A DNA stretch of 64,000 nucleotides from Ga0077527 sp945862135 (GTDB taxonomy: Bacteria; Pseudomonadota; Gammaproteobacteria; Burkholderiales; SG8-41). The notes beneath the pieces were generated by a model. The model was not told where the DNA came from, did no database searches, and saw only the letters and a list, made by a program, of their open reading frames with translations. A program made the translations under genes and the position numbers. This document shows, in pieces, positions 25,525-34,238 of this stretch (the first letter of the stretch is position 1; each line of letters starts with the position of its first letter). The DNA is taken from NCBI GenBank assembly GCA_964203275.1, contig CAXNMF010000002.1, forward strand, positions 186,001-250,000, in the 5' to 3' direction.

Positions 25525-26268
25525 ATGACCAGACTGAGCGTCAACGTCAACAAAATTGCGTTGCTGCGCAATTCACGCAGCCTTGGCATCCCTAGTGTCG
25601 TTCGTGCGGCGGAAATCGCATTGCAGGCTGGAGCACACGGCATTACCGTGCATCCGCGGCCGGATGCGAGGCATATCCGGGCCTCCGATGTTCACGAGCT
25701 CTCGCAGCTGTTGAAAAAATGGCCTGACGCAGAATTCAACATTGAAGGCAATCCGTTTGAGCCGCCATTGATGGAGCTGGCGCAAGCGGTTCGTCCACAG
25801 CAGTGCACACTGGTACCCGATGACCCGGCAGCGTTTACCTCAGACCATGGATGGGACCTCAAACGTAATGGTGACCGTCTGCGGCCCGTGATAGCGGGAC
25901 TTCATGCATTGGGCATACGCGTCAGCCTGTTCATGGATCCGCAGCCCGAGGCCATGATCATTGCAGCGGCCATTGATGCGGATCGTGTAGAACTGTATAC
26001 GGAACCTTACGCCAGCGCGTTTGGTACGCCCGACGAAGCGACAACCGTCGCACGTTATGCCGCGGCTGCACTGAGTGCGCAAGCCGCAGGGTTGGAAGTC
26101 AACGCAGGTCATGATCTCAATCAGCAAAACCTGCCGTTTTTTCTTTCGGCAGTACCCGGGGTTGCCGAAGTTTCGATCGGACATGCACTGATTGCCGATG
26201 CCCTTGAGTCCGGTCTTGCCGCCACAGTGGCATCCTATCTTCGAACCATGGATCCCAATAAATCATGA
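25525..26268 (+). CDS. pdxJ: Pyridoxine 5'-phosphate synthase PdxJ (atypical subgroup)
   Basis: A 247-residue TIM-barrel enzyme that condenses 1-deoxyxylulose 5-phosphate and 3-amino-1-hydroxyacetone 1-phosphate in vitamin B6 synthesis. Motifs are LSVNVNKIALLRNSR, GITVHPRPDARHIR, FNIEGNPF, RVELYTEPYA, VNAGHDLN and VSIGHALI. These differ from the E. coli-type enzyme (NIDH, HLRED, EMAVT, IHTGCYA) and resemble what I recall of Bacteroidetes PdxJ. Start M at 25525 matches the family; 25507 is possible. The stop overlaps acpS. Confidence 0.9.
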   Translation: MTRLSVNVNKIALLRNSRSLGIPSVVRAAEIALQAGAHGITVHPRPDARHIRASDVHELSQLLKKWPDAEFNIEGNPFEPPLMELAQAVRPQQCTLVPDDPAAFTSDHGWDLKRNGDRLRPVIAGLHALGIRVSLFMDPQPEAMIIAAAIDADRVELYTEPYASAFGTPDEATTVARYAAAALSAQAAGLEVNAGHDLNQQNLPFFLSAVPGVAEVSIGHALIADALESGLAATVASYLRTMDPNKS

Positions 26269-26642
26269 TTTACGGGATCGGCATCGACGTGATTCAGCCG
26301 CATCGTGTGGCCCGGCTGTTCGAAAAATACGGTGACCGGTTTGTGAAACGGGTGCTGACCCCGCTCGAACAACCGCGTTTTGCACACAGTGCCCACCCGG
26401 TACTGTTTCTAGCCAACCGCTTTGCCGCAAAGGAAGCCTTTTCCAAGGCGATGGGCACAGGATTTCGTTATCCGGTGACCCTGCAATGCATCAGCGTCGT
26501 GCAGAACAGCGCGGGTAAGCCCAGTCTTGCATTTAATGATGCGCTTGATGAAATGGTCAGGCGCAATGGCATCATCGGCCATCATCTGACGATCAGTGAC
26601 GAATCCAACCTTGCCTGCGCCTGCGTGGTGCTCGAAAAATGA
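26265..26642 (+). CDS. acpS: Holo-[acyl-carrier-protein] synthase
   Basis: A 125-residue phosphopantetheinyl transferase with the two signatures IGIDVIQPHRV and FAAKEAFSKAMGTG. It attaches 4'-phosphopantetheine to AcpP, whose gene lies at 50.8 kb. Start and stop overlap pdxJ and nagZ by ATGA junctions, so the trio is translationally coupled. Confidence 0.96.
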   Translation: MIYGIGIDVIQPHRVARLFEKYGDRFVKRVLTPLEQPRFAHSAHPVLFLANRFAAKEAFSKAMGTGFRYPVTLQCISVVQNSAGKPSLAFNDALDEMVRRNGIIGHHLTISDESNLACACVVLEK

Positions 26643-27700
26643 ATCCTTCAATGCCTCTCGGACCGGTAATGCTTGATGTTGCCGGCACTCAACTCACTGC
26701 GGAAGACCGCAAGCGCCTGCTGCATCCCCTGGTCGGCGGCGTAATTTTGTTCAGCCGCAATTTCGAGTCCTGTCAGCAATTGCAGAAGCTGACTTCGGAA
26801 ATTCATGCCTTGCGCAGCCCGACGCTGATCATCGCCGTAGATCACGAAGGCGGGAGGGTGCAACGGTTTCGAGACGGATTTACCCGACTCCCGCCGATGC
26901 GGGAACTTGGACTGATCTGGGATCGCGATCGACGCCATGCCGCGTTGCTGGCGCATGAAGTTGGTTTCGTGCTGGCGGCAGAGCTCAGGGTATATGGCGT
27001 AGATCTGTCGTTTGCCCCGGTGCTGGATGTTGATTACGGCAACAGCAGCGTGATCGGTGATCGCGCCTTCCACAGCAATGTTGATGCAATTGCGGAGCTT
27101 GCCACCGCGCTGATGCACGGCCTCAGGGATGGCGGCATGGCGGCAGTCGGCAAACATTTCCCCGGGCACGGTCATGTCAGTGCGGATTCTCATCATGAAG
27201 TGCCGATTGATGAGCGTTCTTACGCGGATATTGAAAGCGATGACCTGGTGCCGTTTAGACGGCTGGTTGACAGCGGCATGGGTGGCATCATGCCGGCCCA
27301 TGTGATCTATCCAGCAGTTGATCCCTCACCAGCGGGATTTTCTGAGAAATGGCTGAAACGCATACTGCGGGGCGAGTTGGGTTTTGACGGTGTGATTTTC
27401 AGCGACGACCTCAGCATGGAAGGCGCCAGCGTTGCAGGAAATGTGGTGTCCCGCGGTGAAGCGGCGCTTAATGCGGGGTGTGACATGGTGCTGGTTTGCA
27501 ACAATCCCCAGTCCGCGGATGAATTGCTGGCCGGTCTGAAATACACCATGCCCGCTGTCAGTCTGGCACGGCTTGCGCGTCTTCACGGTCGCGCGCACGC
27601 GGCGGATTCGGTCAAGTTGCGAGAGGATCCGCGGTATGTATCAGCACTCCATGCGATTGCCGGTCTGGGTTCACACAGCGGCGATCTGCCTTTTGCCTGA
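26639..27700 (+). CDS. nagZ: Beta-N-acetylglucosaminidase NagZ
   Basis: A 353-residue family 3 glycosidase. Landmarks are DHEGGRVQRF, the catalytic His/Asp loop KHFPGHGHVSADSHHEVP and the nucleophile region VIFSDDLSMEGA (Asp). It removes GlcNAc from recycled anhydromuropeptides in the cytosol, which also affects AmpC induction in some species. Coupled to acpS by an ATGA overlap. Confidence 0.96.
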   Translation: MNPSMPLGPVMLDVAGTQLTAEDRKRLLHPLVGGVILFSRNFESCQQLQKLTSEIHALRSPTLIIAVDHEGGRVQRFRDGFTRLPPMRELGLIWDRDRRHAALLAHEVGFVLAAELRVYGVDLSFAPVLDVDYGNSSVIGDRAFHSNVDAIAELATALMHGLRDGGMAAVGKHFPGHGHVSADSHHEVPIDERSYADIESDDLVPFRRLVDSGMGGIMPAHVIYPAVDPSPAGFSEKWLKRILRGELGFDGVIFSDDLSMEGASVAGNVVSRGEAALNAGCDMVLVCNNPQSADELLAGLKYTMPAVSLARLARLHGRAHAADSVKLREDPRYVSALHAIAGLGSHSGDLPFA

Positions 27701-27703
27701 GCA

Positions 27704-28390
27704 ATGCGAAAACGAAAATCAGCATTTGGTGGTGAACCGAAAGCGGAAACTTTTTCTACGTCTTGCACAAGATGTCCGCGACTGTCTGATCATCTCGCAG
27801 CGGTGCGCGCCGAAAATCCTGGATATCATGCGCGACCTGTTGCGCCGTTTGGCGACCCGAATCCCGGCTTGTTGATTGTCGGGCTGGCCCCTGGCATGCA
27901 TGGAGCCAACCGGACAGGGCGGCCGTTTACCGGCGACTATGCCGGCGTTTTGCTCTACGACACACTGCATCGCTACGGTTTTGGCAGCCAGGCAGTGGCG
28001 GTCGCCGCTGACGATGGACTGGTGCTGAAAGGCTGCAGGATCACCAACGCCGTCAAATGCCTGCCACCGGAAAACAAGCCCCTACCTGCAGAGATTCGTG
28101 AATGCAATGGTTTTTTGCGGACGGAGCTGGAAGGCCTGACCCCGGGCACGGCAATACTGGCGTTGGGCACTGTTGCTCATCAGGCGGTATTGCGTGCCCT
28201 TGATCAGCGAATTGCCGATTATCCTTTCAAGCACGGCGCCAGCTACCGGCTTGATCGCCGAATCTGCCTGTTCGACAGCTACCACTGCAGCCGATACAAC
28301 ACGAACACCCGACGCCTGACTCCGGAAATGTTTTACGAGGTTTTTGCCTCGATCCGCAAATACACTGACCGGATCGCAACGTTGGGCTGA
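27704..28390 (+). CDS. Uracil-DNA glycosylase family 5 (UdgB-type)
   Basis: A 228-residue protein. The active-site motif GLAPGMHGANRTGRPFTGD and the C-terminal DSYHCSRYNTNTRRLT are those of family 5 (UDGb) enzymes, whose motif lacks the usual polar catalytic residue. Cys at SCTRCP, GCRITNAVKC likely hold a [4Fe-4S] cluster. It should remove uracil or other deaminated bases from DNA. It starts 3 nt after nagZ and ends 2 nt before uvrC, linking two repair genes. Confidence 0.9.
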   Translation: MRKRKSAFGGEPKAETFSTSCTRCPRLSDHLAAVRAENPGYHARPVAPFGDPNPGLLIVGLAPGMHGANRTGRPFTGDYAGVLLYDTLHRYGFGSQAVAVAADDGLVLKGCRITNAVKCLPPENKPLPAEIRECNGFLRTELEGLTPGTAILALGTVAHQAVLRALDQRIADYPFKHGASYRLDRRICLFDSYHCSRYNTNTRRLTPEMFYEVFASIRKYTDRIATLG

Positions 28391-28392
28391 AC

Positions 28393-30192
28393 ATGACTGA
28401 ACCCTCGGACATCGCCGCGGGCTTGCCCCATTTACCGGGTGTATACCGGATGATCGGTAAGGACGGCGATGTTCTGTACGTCGGCAAGGCCCTGGACCTG
28501 CGTAAACGAGTCACGTCCTACTTTCAACGCAGCGACACACTATCCCCCCGGATAAGGCTGATGGTGGCGCAAATCGTCAGCATCGACACCACGGTAACGC
28601 GTTCGGAGTCAGAGGCGCTGCTGCTCGAAAACAATCTGATCAAGGCTTTGTCGCCGCGATACAACATCCTGTTCCGTGATGACAAGTCCTATCCCTATCT
28701 GATGTTAAGTGGTCACCGTTATCCGAGATTGGGTTTTTTTCGAGGAAATCCTGACAAGCAGAACCGGTATTTTGGTCCTTTCCCGAATTCGGGCGCCGTC
28801 AGGGAAAGCATGCAATTGCTGCAAAAGGTTTTCCGTCTGCGAACCTGCGAAGATAGCGTTTTTGAGCATCGTTCCCGGCCATGTCTGCTTCACCAGATCA
28901 GGCGTTGCACTGCTCCCTGTGTGGGGTTGATCAAAGACGCAGAATATGCGGATGACGTGCACAGCGCAGAGATGTTCCTTGCCGGGGAAGAAAATGCCGT
29001 ATTTGACCGGTTGACGGAACGCATGAATGCAGCTGCTGAGGCCATGCGCTATGAAGAGGCCGCGGTATGCCGGGATCAGATCAGGGCACTGCGCAAGGTC
29101 AGGGAACGGCAGTATGTCAGCAGTGACGCCGGGCGGGATGTTGATGTGATTGCCTGTGGTTTCGCTGCCGGTATCTGCTGCGTCAACCTGGTGATGATTC
29201 GTGGCGGCTTGCACCTCGGCGATCGCAACTTTTTCCCGCAGAATGCGGATGGTGTAGATCCTGCGCTGATTATCGAAGCCTTCATTGCACAGCACTATCT
29301 GCAGCATCCGGTGCCGCCGCAGTTAGTGGCCGGTGAAACGATTCCGGTGGAAGGACTCGAGGAAACGTTATCGGAGCGGGCGGGACGGCGCGTGCAAATC
29401 AGCGCCAACCCTATCGGAGAGCGTCGTGTCTGGCTGCAGATGGCGGCTAAAAACGCAGAACTTGGCGCGGCTCAGCGCAATACTCGCCGGCTGGATGACG
29501 CAGCGAAACTGATTGCGCTGCAACGCGCGCTGAACTTGCCCGAAACCGTGCAGCGTATTGAATGTTTCGACATCAGCCACACGCAGGGCGAGGCTACTGT
29601 GGCTTCCTGCGTTGTTTACGACAAGGGCGCCATGCAGAATGGCGAATACCGCCGATTTAATATGAAGGAGGTAACGCCGGGCGACGATTACGGCGCCATG
29701 CGCGAGGTTCTGACGCGGCGTTATCGTAAGGTGGTGGCTGGAGAGGGTAAGATGCCGGACCTGATCATGATCGATGGCGGTCAGGGGCAGTTGGGCGTCG
29801 CCATTGAAGTGGCGGGTGAATTAGGGTTGAGTGTCCCGCTGCTCGGGGTCGCCAAGGGCGTGTCGCGCAAACCGGGTATGGAGCAGTTGCTGATGGCGGG
29901 GCGGGAGGGATCGTTCCGTCTTCAGCCGGACGATCCGGGTCTGCACCTGATCCAGCAGATCCGTGACGAAGCGCATCGTTTTGCCATTGAAGGCCATCGT
30001 GCCCGCAGGGCAAGGACGCGGTCGGTTTCAACGCTTGAAGAGATTCCAGGCGTCGGTGCAAAACGACGCCAGCGCCTGATGGCGCGGTTCGGTGGCCTGC
30101 GCGGACTCATCGCTGCGAGTGCGGAGGAAATGGCTCAAGTCGAAGGTATCAGCAGGGAACTGGCGGAACGGATTTATGATTCTTTGCATTGA
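28393..30192 (+). CDS. uvrC: Excinuclease ABC subunit C
   Basis: A 599-residue UvrC of normal length: GIY-YIG domain (GVYRMIGKDGDVLYVGKA), UVR motif around EDVHSAEMFLAG-EAMRYEEAAVCRDQI, RNase H-like endonuclease domain (IECFDISHTQGEATVAS, MIDGGQGQLG) and tandem helix-hairpin-helix motifs (LEEIPGVGAKRRQRL). It makes both incisions in nucleotide excision repair. The uvrC-pgsA-tRNA order is the same as in E. coli. Confidence 0.97.
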   Translation: MTEPSDIAAGLPHLPGVYRMIGKDGDVLYVGKALDLRKRVTSYFQRSDTLSPRIRLMVAQIVSIDTTVTRSESEALLLENNLIKALSPRYNILFRDDKSYPYLMLSGHRYPRLGFFRGNPDKQNRYFGPFPNSGAVRESMQLLQKVFRLRTCEDSVFEHRSRPCLLHQIRRCTAPCVGLIKDAEYADDVHSAEMFLAGEENAVFDRLTERMNAAAEAMRYEEAAVCRDQIRALRKVRERQYVSSDAGRDVDVIACGFAAGICCVNLVMIRGGLHLGDRNFFPQNADGVDPALIIEAFIAQHYLQHPVPPQLVAGETIPVEGLEETLSERAGRRVQISANPIGERRVWLQMAAKNAELGAAQRNTRRLDDAAKLIALQRALNLPETVQRIECFDISHTQGEATVASCVVYDKGAMQNGEYRRFNMKEVTPGDDYGAMREVLTRRYRKVVAGEGKMPDLIMIDGGQGQLGVAIEVAGELGLSVPLLGVAKGVSRKPGMEQLLMAGREGSFRLQPDDPGLHLIQQIRDEAHRFAIEGHRARRARTRSVSTLEEIPGVGAKRRQRLMARFGGLRGLIAASAEEMAQVEGISRELAERIYDSLH

Positions 30193-30207
30193 TCGCATCA
30201 CACTGAA

Positions 30208-30777
30208 ATGACATTCAACTTACCCATTCTCCTGACATGGTTGCGGATCGTTATGATTCCGTTGTTTGTCGGCGTGTTCTATTTCGAGCAGAGCTGGATT
30301 TCGCACGCATCGCAGAATCTTGTGGCAACTGTGATCTTTACCGCTGCGGCGATTACTGACTGGCTGGACGGCTGGCTGGCGAGACGGCTGAACCAGACTT
30401 CGGCTTTTGGCGCTTTTCTGGATCCCGTCGCCGACAAGTTGATGGTGGCAGCAGCCCTTATCATTCTGGTGCAGCTGGGGCGCGTCGATGCCGTTGTCGC
30501 ACTGATCATAATCGGCCGCGAAATCGCTATTTCAGCGCTGCGCGAATGGATGACTTCGATCGGGCAGGGAAAGAGTGTCGCAGTCTCCATGGTCGGGAAA
30601 ATCAAGACCGCGGCGCAGATGATTGCGATCCCGATGCTGCTTTATCACGATGCAATCGGCGCATTTGATCCGCTGCGCTGGGGCACATGGCTGATCTGGG
30701 GCGCAGCAGTGCTGACACTGGTTTCAATGGGTTATTACCTGAAAATGGCCTGGTCGGCTGCTGAGGGGAATATCTAG
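30208..30777 (+). CDS. pgsA: CDP-diacylglycerol-glycerol-3-phosphate 3-phosphatidyltransferase
   Basis: A 189-residue inner-membrane enzyme that commits CDP-diacylglycerol to phosphatidylglycerol. The CDP-alcohol phosphotransferase motif is complete: TDWLDGWLARRLNQTSAFGAFLDPVADK. Several membrane helices are evident. It follows uvrC after 15 nt. Confidence 0.95.
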   Translation: MTFNLPILLTWLRIVMIPLFVGVFYFEQSWISHASQNLVATVIFTAAAITDWLDGWLARRLNQTSAFGAFLDPVADKLMVAAALIILVQLGRVDAVVALIIIGREIAISALREWMTSIGQGKSVAVSMVGKIKTAAQMIAIPMLLYHDAIGAFDPLRWGTWLIWGAAVLTLVSMGYYLKMAWSAAEGNI

Positions 30778-30789
30778 GCTGGAGGGTGG

Positions 30790-30819
30790 TTGCGGGGCTC
30801 GCTGGGATTGGCTTATAAT
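30790..30819 (+). promoter_or_regulatory. Sigma-70 promoter of the tRNA cluster
   Basis: TTGCGG (30790-30795) and a perfect TATAAT (30814-30819) are 18 nt apart, followed by GC-rich sequence, and lie 25 nt before the tRNA-Gly 5' end. Typical of a stable-RNA promoter. Confidence 0.7.
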
Positions 30820-30843
30820 TCGCGGTCGCAAGTTGCAGGCAAT

Positions 30844-30919
30844 GCGGGAATAGCTCAGTTGGTAGAGCGCAACCTTGCCAAGGTTGAGGTCGGGAGTTCG
30901 AGCCTCCTTTCCCGCTCCA
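30844..30919 (+). tRNA. tRNA-Gly (GCC)
   Basis: Cloverleaf with acceptor GCGGGAA/TTCCCGC, D-arm AGCTCAGTTGGTAGAGC, anticodon loop TTGCCAA (anticodon GCC), T-loop GTTCGAG and encoded CCA. The discriminator is T. This is the first gene of the Gly-Cys-Leu cluster conserved downstream of pgsA. Confidence 0.97.
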
Positions 30920-30926
30920 AATTTAG

Positions 30927-30965
30927 GGGAAAACGGTTGATTGCAACGAGCCGTTTTCCCTTTTT
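30927..30965 (+). terminator. Intrinsic terminator between tRNA-Gly and tRNA-Cys
   Basis: GGGAAAACGG (30927-30936) pairs perfectly with CCGTTTTCCC (30951-30960), with a 14-nt loop and T5 at 30961-30965. It lies 7 nt after the tRNA-Gly CCA end. Confidence 0.8.
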
Positions 30966-30974
30966 AGTTTCAGC

Positions 30975-31048
30975 GGCGCGGTAGCAAAGCGGTTATGCAG
31001 AGGATTGCAAATCCTTCCAGGGCGGTTCGACTCCGCCCCGCGCCTCCA
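30975..31048 (+). tRNA. tRNA-Cys (GCA)
   Basis: Acceptor GGCGCGG/CCGCGCC, discriminator T, encoded CCA. Anticodon stem-loop AGGATTGCAAATCCT gives GCA. The T-arm is GGCGGTTCGACTCCGCC. Complete 74-nt gene including CCA. Confidence 0.97.
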
Positions 31049-31089
31049 GCACAAGACCCGGTCCCGGCCATACAATCAACAGAAGCCCG

Positions 31090-31174
31090 GGGCGAGTGGT
31101 GAAATTGGTATACACAAGGGACTTAAAATCCCTCGGCGCAAGCCATGCCGGTTCAAGTCCGGCCTCGCCCACCA
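31090..31174 (+). tRNA. tRNA-Leu (TAA)
   Basis: Acceptor GGGCGAG/CTCGCCC, a long variable arm (CTCGGCGCAAGCCAT region), T-arm GCCGGTTCAAGTCCGGC, encoded ACCA end. The anticodon loop in GGGACTTAAAATCCC gives TAA. The variable arm confirms the Leu type. Confidence 0.96.
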
Positions 31175-31189
31175 TTAATCTGACATGAC

Positions 31190-31639
31190 ATGATCGTATT
31201 TGACCTTGGTTGTGAAAACGACCATCGCTTTGAGGGCTGGTTTTCCTCCAGTGAGGATTTTGAGCGCCAGCAACGGGAACATCTGTTGTCCTGTCCCATG
31301 TGCGGCGATCAGACGATCAGCCGCTTGGTGACTGCGGCAAGAGTCAATACCGGTCGATCTGAGCCGCCGACACCAACGACGCGCGAGCAGGCAACCGCAG
31401 CGCAGTATGCAAACTTTGATTCTGCGCGAATGCTCAAATTGATTTCCCATATTGTCGAGAGCACCGAGGATGTGGGGCGGGCGTTTCCCGAGGAAGCGCG
31501 CAAGATTCATTACAAGGAAGCGCCTGAGCGGCAAATCCGCGGCACCGCGTCGCCGCAGGAAGTCGATGCATTGCGCGACGAAGGCATCGACGTAATTCCC
31601 TTGCCCGTGCCGCCGAATCTGGGCGGCAAAACGCATTAA
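31190..31639 (+). CDS. DUF1178 protein
   Basis: A 149-residue protein with the DUF1178 N-terminus MIVFDLGCENDHRFEGWF and a C-X2-C pair in SCPMCGD, which with the first Cys and the His may form a zinc-ribbon-like site. The C-terminal part (FPEEARKIHYKEAPERQIRG, GIDVIPLPVPP) is also typical. Found widely in proteobacteria, function not established. It starts 15 nt after tRNA-Leu. Confidence 0.85.
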   Translation: MIVFDLGCENDHRFEGWFSSSEDFERQQREHLLSCPMCGDQTISRLVTAARVNTGRSEPPTPTTREQATAAQYANFDSARMLKLISHIVESTEDVGRAFPEEARKIHYKEAPERQIRGTASPQEVDALRDEGIDVIPLPVPPNLGGKTH

Positions 31640-31848
31640 GCAACTTTTATCAACCAATTGATTTAATTGGATTTTCATGGGCCTCTCGCAGACGGCCTTA
31701 TTGCCTCGAAGCAACTCCCGCAATCCATGATTCTCATCATCGGGGGATTGATCAACATCAAAGTCGCCCGTATTCCGCGTGATATTCTGTGTTCACGCAT
31801 GCGGTCCATCCGTCGTGCCGACAAAAATCGATACTCGAGAGGAGTTAC

Positions 31849-32295
31849 ATGTTCAAGAACATCCTGATGCCCACCGATGGCTCGAAATTGGCTGACCGCG
31901 CAATCATTCATGGCATCAATCTGGCCAAGTCGCTTGGCGCAAAAGTGACTTTGCTGAGTGTGGTGCCGGAGTTTCGCATGATCGCGGATGAAAGTTTTGC
32001 CATGCCGATGAGCATCCAGGTCAAACAGCGCTACGAAAAAGAGGCAACTGCCCGAGCTGAAAAGAAGCTTGCAACCATCAGTGCCCGGGTGGCCAAGGCG
32101 GGGCTGCAATGCACGTCGGTCGTGGTATCCAGCGATTTACCGTATCAACAGATCATCGAAGTGGCGCGTAAACGAAAATGCGACTTGGTGGTCATGGCTT
32201 CGCATGGTCGTCGCGGTCTTACCGGACTGCTGCTCGGCAGTGAGACTATCAAAGTGCTCACGCACAGCAAAATTCCGGTTCTTGTCGTTCGTTGA
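31849..32295 (+). CDS. Universal stress protein (UspA family)
   Basis: A 148-residue single-domain Usp. It begins MFKNILMPTDGSKLADRAI and carries the ATP-binding pattern G-X2-G-X9-G-S in HGRRGLTGLLLGSET. Start ATG 31849 is preceded by a strong GAGAGGAG. The 209-nt gap before it has no other gene. It precedes a cNMP/CBS signalling gene by 19 nt. Confidence 0.93.
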   Translation: MFKNILMPTDGSKLADRAIIHGINLAKSLGAKVTLLSVVPEFRMIADESFAMPMSIQVKQRYEKEATARAEKKLATISARVAKAGLQCTSVVVSSDLPYQQIIEVARKRKCDLVVMASHGRRGLTGLLLGSETIKVLTHSKIPVLVVR

Positions 32296-32314
32296 TCGCA
32301 ACTGAGCCACCGAC

Positions 32315-34228
32315 GTGGCTGGTCCTGCAACAGGTACTGCTGCAGCAAGCCTGAGCGAGGGTGTTTTCCAGTTTCTGAGGCAACACCCGCCCTTTTGCCA
32401 GATGGAAGAGGATTCGCTGCAGTTTCTTGCAGCCCGCGTCGTGCTCGGCTATTACCCGAAAGGGTCGGTAATACTCGCGCAGGATCAGCGGCCCCCAAAG
32501 TCATTTCACATCATCCAGCGCGGTACCGTTCAGCTCGTTCCTTTCAACGCAGCGCACAGCGATGATGCCCATCCTGTGGCCATGGGTCCGGGGGAATGTT
32601 TCTCGGTCAGCGCCATGCTGGAGAATCGTCCAGTCATCGCACCGTACACTGCGGTTGCGGATACATTCTGCTATGAATTGCCCGCTGAGCTTTTTCCGGA
32701 ACTTCTCAACCGCAGCCCGGTATTCAGGGAGTTCACCACGGAATTCCTGACGAGCATGCTGCGGGAATCGCGGCGGCTGATCAAACTTAACTACAACGCG
32801 GCTTCAGGTGAGCAGCAGACGATGAGCCGCACGCTGCGCTCTCTGATTGTGCGCCAGCCCGTAACTTGCAAACCCGGGACCCCGATCGGAGATGTGCTGC
32901 GCGTCATGCAGGGACGCAAGATCGGATCCATGCTGGTTGTTGATGATGAGGGCCATGCCGTCGGAATATTTACCCGCCATGATGTGCTTGACCGGGTGGC
33001 ATTGGCGCAATGCAGCCTTTCGCGGCCTGTCAGCGAAGTGATGACACCGAACCCGCTGACGCTGTCGGCGGAGTCCAGTGCTTACGAAGCCGCTCTGCTG
33101 ATTGCCGATCGCGGCATTCGGCACATCCCGGTCTGCGACGGCAGCAGGCTGCTGGGAGTCATCACCGAACGGGATTTGTTTGCCTTGCAGCGTGTCAGTG
33201 TTCGTGCCATCAACCGCACCATTGCCGGGGCACAGTCGATCGACGATTTGCGAAAATCTGCGGCGGATATCCGCAGATTGGCGCGCAACATGTTGGGGCA
33301 GGGAGTGTCCGCCGAACACATGACGCTGATTATTTCGACCCTCAATGATGCGCTGGTGCGGCAGGTGCTCAGTATCGAAGAAACCTGTTTTGACCTGAAG
33401 GGTTTGCACTGGAGCTGGCTCGCATTCGGCAGCGAAGGCCGTTACGAGCAGACCATCAGCACTGATCAGGACAACGGCCTCATCTTTGACAACGGGGGTG
33501 ACGAACCTGATGCGGTGCGTGCACGGTTGCTGCCTTTCGCGCAGGCAGTGAATCGGGCCCTGGATGCCTGCGGATTCCCGTTATGCAAGGGCAACATCAT
33601 GGCGGGTAATCCGCTCTGGTGTCTAAGTGCCAAAGAATGGCGTGAGCGATTCGATCGGTGGGTTTCCAACTCGGATCCTGAGGCTCTACTGAGTGCAGTG
33701 ATCTTCTTTGATTTCCGCATTCTTTATGGCAGTGATAATCTGGTGCAGTCATTGCGACAGCATCTTGTTGGCCTGGCTGCCGGTAACAGCCGCTTTCAAC
33801 GACAACTGGCCCAGTATGCACTGGAGACAGCGCCACCTCTTGGCTTGATCAGCGATTTTGTGACTGACGACGATGGGCAGGAGCGCGGAACCATCAACCT
33901 GAAAAAATCCGGTGCAAGGCTGTTTACCGACGCTGCGCGGGTGCTCGCGCTGGCTGCCGGAGTGGCGCATACCAACACGGTGCAGCGACTGCGGCAGGCT
34001 TCTGTGAAGTTGCAGATTCCGGCAGGCGAAGTGGATGCCATTGTGGAGGGTTTCTATTTTTTGCAGACCCTGCGCCTGCGCGGTCAGGTAGCCGCTGATC
34101 CTGCAGTTCTCGATCCGAACCGGATCAACCCATCGAGTCTGAACGAAGTTGATCGCCGTATCCTCAAGGAAAGCCTGCGGCAGTTGCGCAAACTCCAAAG
34201 TCGTCTTGCCCTTGATTACAAGTTATGA
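32315..34228 (+). CDS. cNMP-binding/CBS/DUF294 nucleotidyltransferase-like signalling protein
   Basis: A 637-residue cytosolic protein. The N-terminal cyclic-nucleotide-binding fold spans about residues 15-150 (YYPKGSVILAQDQ, GPGECFSVSAML). A CBS pair lies near 175-300 (GSMLVVDDEGHAVGIFT, RHIPVCDGSRLLGVITERD). The DUF294 nucleotidyltransferase domain, related to GlnD, shows FGSEGRYEQTISTDQDN, and a DUF294-C domain follows. Such proteins are thought to modify or sense nucleotides, often near acetate genes. The start is a GTG; no better upstream ATG exists. Confidence 0.88.
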   Translation: MAGPATGTAAASLSEGVFQFLRQHPPFCQMEEDSLQFLAARVVLGYYPKGSVILAQDQRPPKSFHIIQRGTVQLVPFNAAHSDDAHPVAMGPGECFSVSAMLENRPVIAPYTAVADTFCYELPAELFPELLNRSPVFREFTTEFLTSMLRESRRLIKLNYNAASGEQQTMSRTLRSLIVRQPVTCKPGTPIGDVLRVMQGRKIGSMLVVDDEGHAVGIFTRHDVLDRVALAQCSLSRPVSEVMTPNPLTLSAESSAYEAALLIADRGIRHIPVCDGSRLLGVITERDLFALQRVSVRAINRTIAGAQSIDDLRKSAADIRRLARNMLGQGVSAEHMTLIISTLNDALVRQVLSIEETCFDLKGLHWSWLAFGSEGRYEQTISTDQDNGLIFDNGGDEPDAVRARLLPFAQAVNRALDACGFPLCKGNIMAGNPLWCLSAKEWRERFDRWVSNSDPEALLSAVIFFDFRILYGSDNLVQSLRQHLVGLAAGNSRFQRQLAQYALETAPPLGLISDFVTDDDGQERGTINLKKSGARLFTDAARVLALAAGVAHTNTVQRLRQASVKLQIPAGEVDAIVEGFYFLQTLRLRGQVAADPAVLDPNRINPSSLNEVDRRILKESLRQLRKLQSRLALDYKL

Positions 34229-34238
34229 GGCATGACGC

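Noticed and set aside
31640..31848. Gap before the universal stress protein gene
   Set aside because: It has an AT-rich CCAATTGATTTAATTGG stretch, but too little resemblance to the palindrome family to be counted, and no gene.
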